Below, piece after piece: positions 5,394 to 6,270 of a stretch of 6,270 bases of DNA. Source of the DNA: Bacteroidota bacterium (GTDB lineage Bacteria > Bacteroidota > Bacteroidia > Bacteroidales > JAKIYJ01). Position 1 is the first letter of the stretch. The number at the start of each line of letters is the position of its first letter. Below the pieces are notes generated by a model. That model saw nothing but the letters and a program-made list of their open reading frames with translations. It was not told the origin of the DNA and ran no database searches. Both the position numbers and the translations under genes were made by a program. Where the stretch lies: contig JAKIYJ010000091.1 of NCBI GenBank assembly GCA_022708585.1, forward strand, positions 1-6,270, written 5' to 3'.

Positions 5394-6270
5394 ATGAAAC
5401 AAAAACAAATAAAATTTAGAATGTTGTCACTACCTTTTGTAGTGTCGGCATTGATTTATTGTAGTAGCGTTTTTGCTCAGACCACCCCAACTGTTCTTAT
5501 TGATGGTCAGGCTGTGCAAGCTACAACATTCTCGCAATCTCCTTACTGGCTTCATTCAGGACAAACCCTGGCAATTGGAAACAAAGTAGTTTCTGTATCA
5601 GTTTTACAATTTCATATAATGCCATCTGCTGGTACAGGCAAAACTCTCCAATTTGATAGTATTATAAACGTTACAGCACTTCAAACGGTACCAGTTGGTA
5701 AGGGATGGAAAATTGAGTCTGTTGCATTAGATCCAACTGCGAGTTCCTTTAACGGTGATAATCTTGGAAGTCATGTAGCCGCTACAAACCTGAACATGAA
5801 CAATTATGAAATTAACAATCTTTCTAACCCTGTTAATCAGGGTGATGCTGTTAATGCTTTAACAATACAAAATGGAACTCTTACCTATGCGCAGGATATT
5901 GGGTCAGGTAATTCTTATGCAGTAACACTTTCTCCGGCACCTACATCTTATGTTATTGGAATGGTAGTCAATTTTATAGCAGCCAGTTCAAATTTAACAG
6001 GTGGTTGTACTTTGAATGTTAACGGACTTGGAGCTAAAAGCATAAAAAAACAATTGAATGTTGATCCTGTGGCTAATGATATACTTAGTGGAATGGGTGT
6101 TACTGTGATGTATGACGGTACTAATTTTCAAATGCTCAGTCAATTGGGAAATGTGGCTGTGGGTAGCTTTAGTGGAATGGGAATGGAAGTATTTTCTTCT
6201 TCCAATCCCGCATGGACTGTTCCTGCAGGGGTTAATAGTATTGTAGTTGAAGCCTGGGGCGGAGGCGGTG
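5394..6270 (+). CDS. secreted tail-fibre-like / Gly-rich surface protein (3' end outside window)
   Basis: The frame is open from ATG 5394 to the window edge (292 codons plus one base). The N-terminus has a basic start (MKQKQIKFR), a hydrophobic core and a likely signal peptidase I site after VFA (residue 28, before Gln29); the only early Cys (Cys23) is preceded by Tyr, so it does not look like a lipoprotein. Residues about 129-155 (LNMNNYEINNLSNPVNQGDA) resemble the LNMNGNKI-x-NL-x-xP motif of phage tail fibres. Residues about 187-250 (TLNVNGLGAKSIKK, then VMYDGTNFQMLSQ) resemble another tail-fibre repeat. Residues from about 266 (AWTVPAGVNSIVVEAWGGGG) begin a Gly-rich beta module common in phage fibres and Bacteroidota surface proteins. 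The role is not known: adhesin, outer-membrane-associated or structural protein are all possible. A C-terminal sorting domain could lie beyond the window. It is less AT-rich than the operon. Confidence 0.85.
   Translation, partial: MKQKQIKFRMLSLPFVVSALIYCSSVFAQTTPTVLIDGQAVQATTFSQSPYWLHSGQTLAIGNKVVSVSVLQFHIMPSAGTGKTLQFDSIINVTALQTVPVGKGWKIESVALDPTASSFNGDNLGSHVAATNLNMNNYEINNLSNPVNQGDAVNALTIQNGTLTYAQDIGSGNSYAVTLSPAPTSYVIGMVVNFIAASSNLTGGCTLNVNGLGAKSIKKQLNVDPVANDILSGMGVTVMYDGTNFQMLSQLGNVAVGSFSGMGMEVFSSSNPAWTVPAGVNSIVVEAWGGGG

Noticed and set aside
5394..5480. Lipoprotein signal in the exported protein
   Set aside because: Cys23 follows Leu-Ile-Tyr, and Tyr at -1 does not fit a lipobox; a signal peptidase I site after VFA fits better.
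1..6270. CRISPR array or retron-like non-coding RNA
   Set aside because: No regularly spaced conserved repeats with unique spacers, no cas or reverse transcriptase gene; the 21-bp repeat is too short and has no spacers.

Overview
The window reads as chromosomal DNA of an AT-rich, probably anaerobic member of the Bacteroidota. The clues are: hand counts of single 60-base lines give roughly 27-30% G+C in the core genes; no gene has a convincing Shine-Dalgarno sequence; two perfect matches to the Bacteroidota -7 promoter box (TAnnTTTG) lie upstream of the tRNA and of the last gene; the tRNA does not encode its CCA end; and the last gene is a secreted protein with a Gly-rich module common in Bacteroidota surface proteins. 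The phylum is an inference from these features, not a database result.

Positions 1-4655 hold five plus-strand genes with gaps of only 3-30 bp, almost certainly one operon entered from upstream. First is the 3' part of a sensor kinase made of an [FeFe]-hydrogenase H-cluster domain, a [4Fe-4S] domain and a HisKA/HATPase core. It is followed by a single-domain receiver, a receiver-HisKA-HATPase protein, the NAD(H)-sensing repressor Rex, and a RibF-like protein with an intact FAD-synthetase half but a flavokinase half that has lost its recognisable active-site motifs. Together they look like a redox/hydrogen sensing and control module: an H-cluster kinase reading H2 or electron status, a phosphorelay with no DNA-binding output of its own, a repressor reading NADH/NAD+, and a flavin-nucleotide enzyme. 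I infer, but cannot see, that hydrogenase genes lie upstream.

Positions 4656-5393 are mostly non-coding. They hold a minus-strand tRNA-Arg(ACG) with its own -7 promoter box, a frameshifted and end-deleted IS5-family transposase remnant, a 21-bp-period repeat, and a very AT-rich leader with a repeated 10-mer and an inverted repeat.

From 5394 to the right edge runs the 5' part of a gene for an exported protein with phage-tail-fibre-like segments and the start of a Gly-rich module. It is visibly less AT-rich than the operon (about 35-43% G+C in sampled lines), and with the IS remnant it suggests that the right side of the tRNA is an accessory region.
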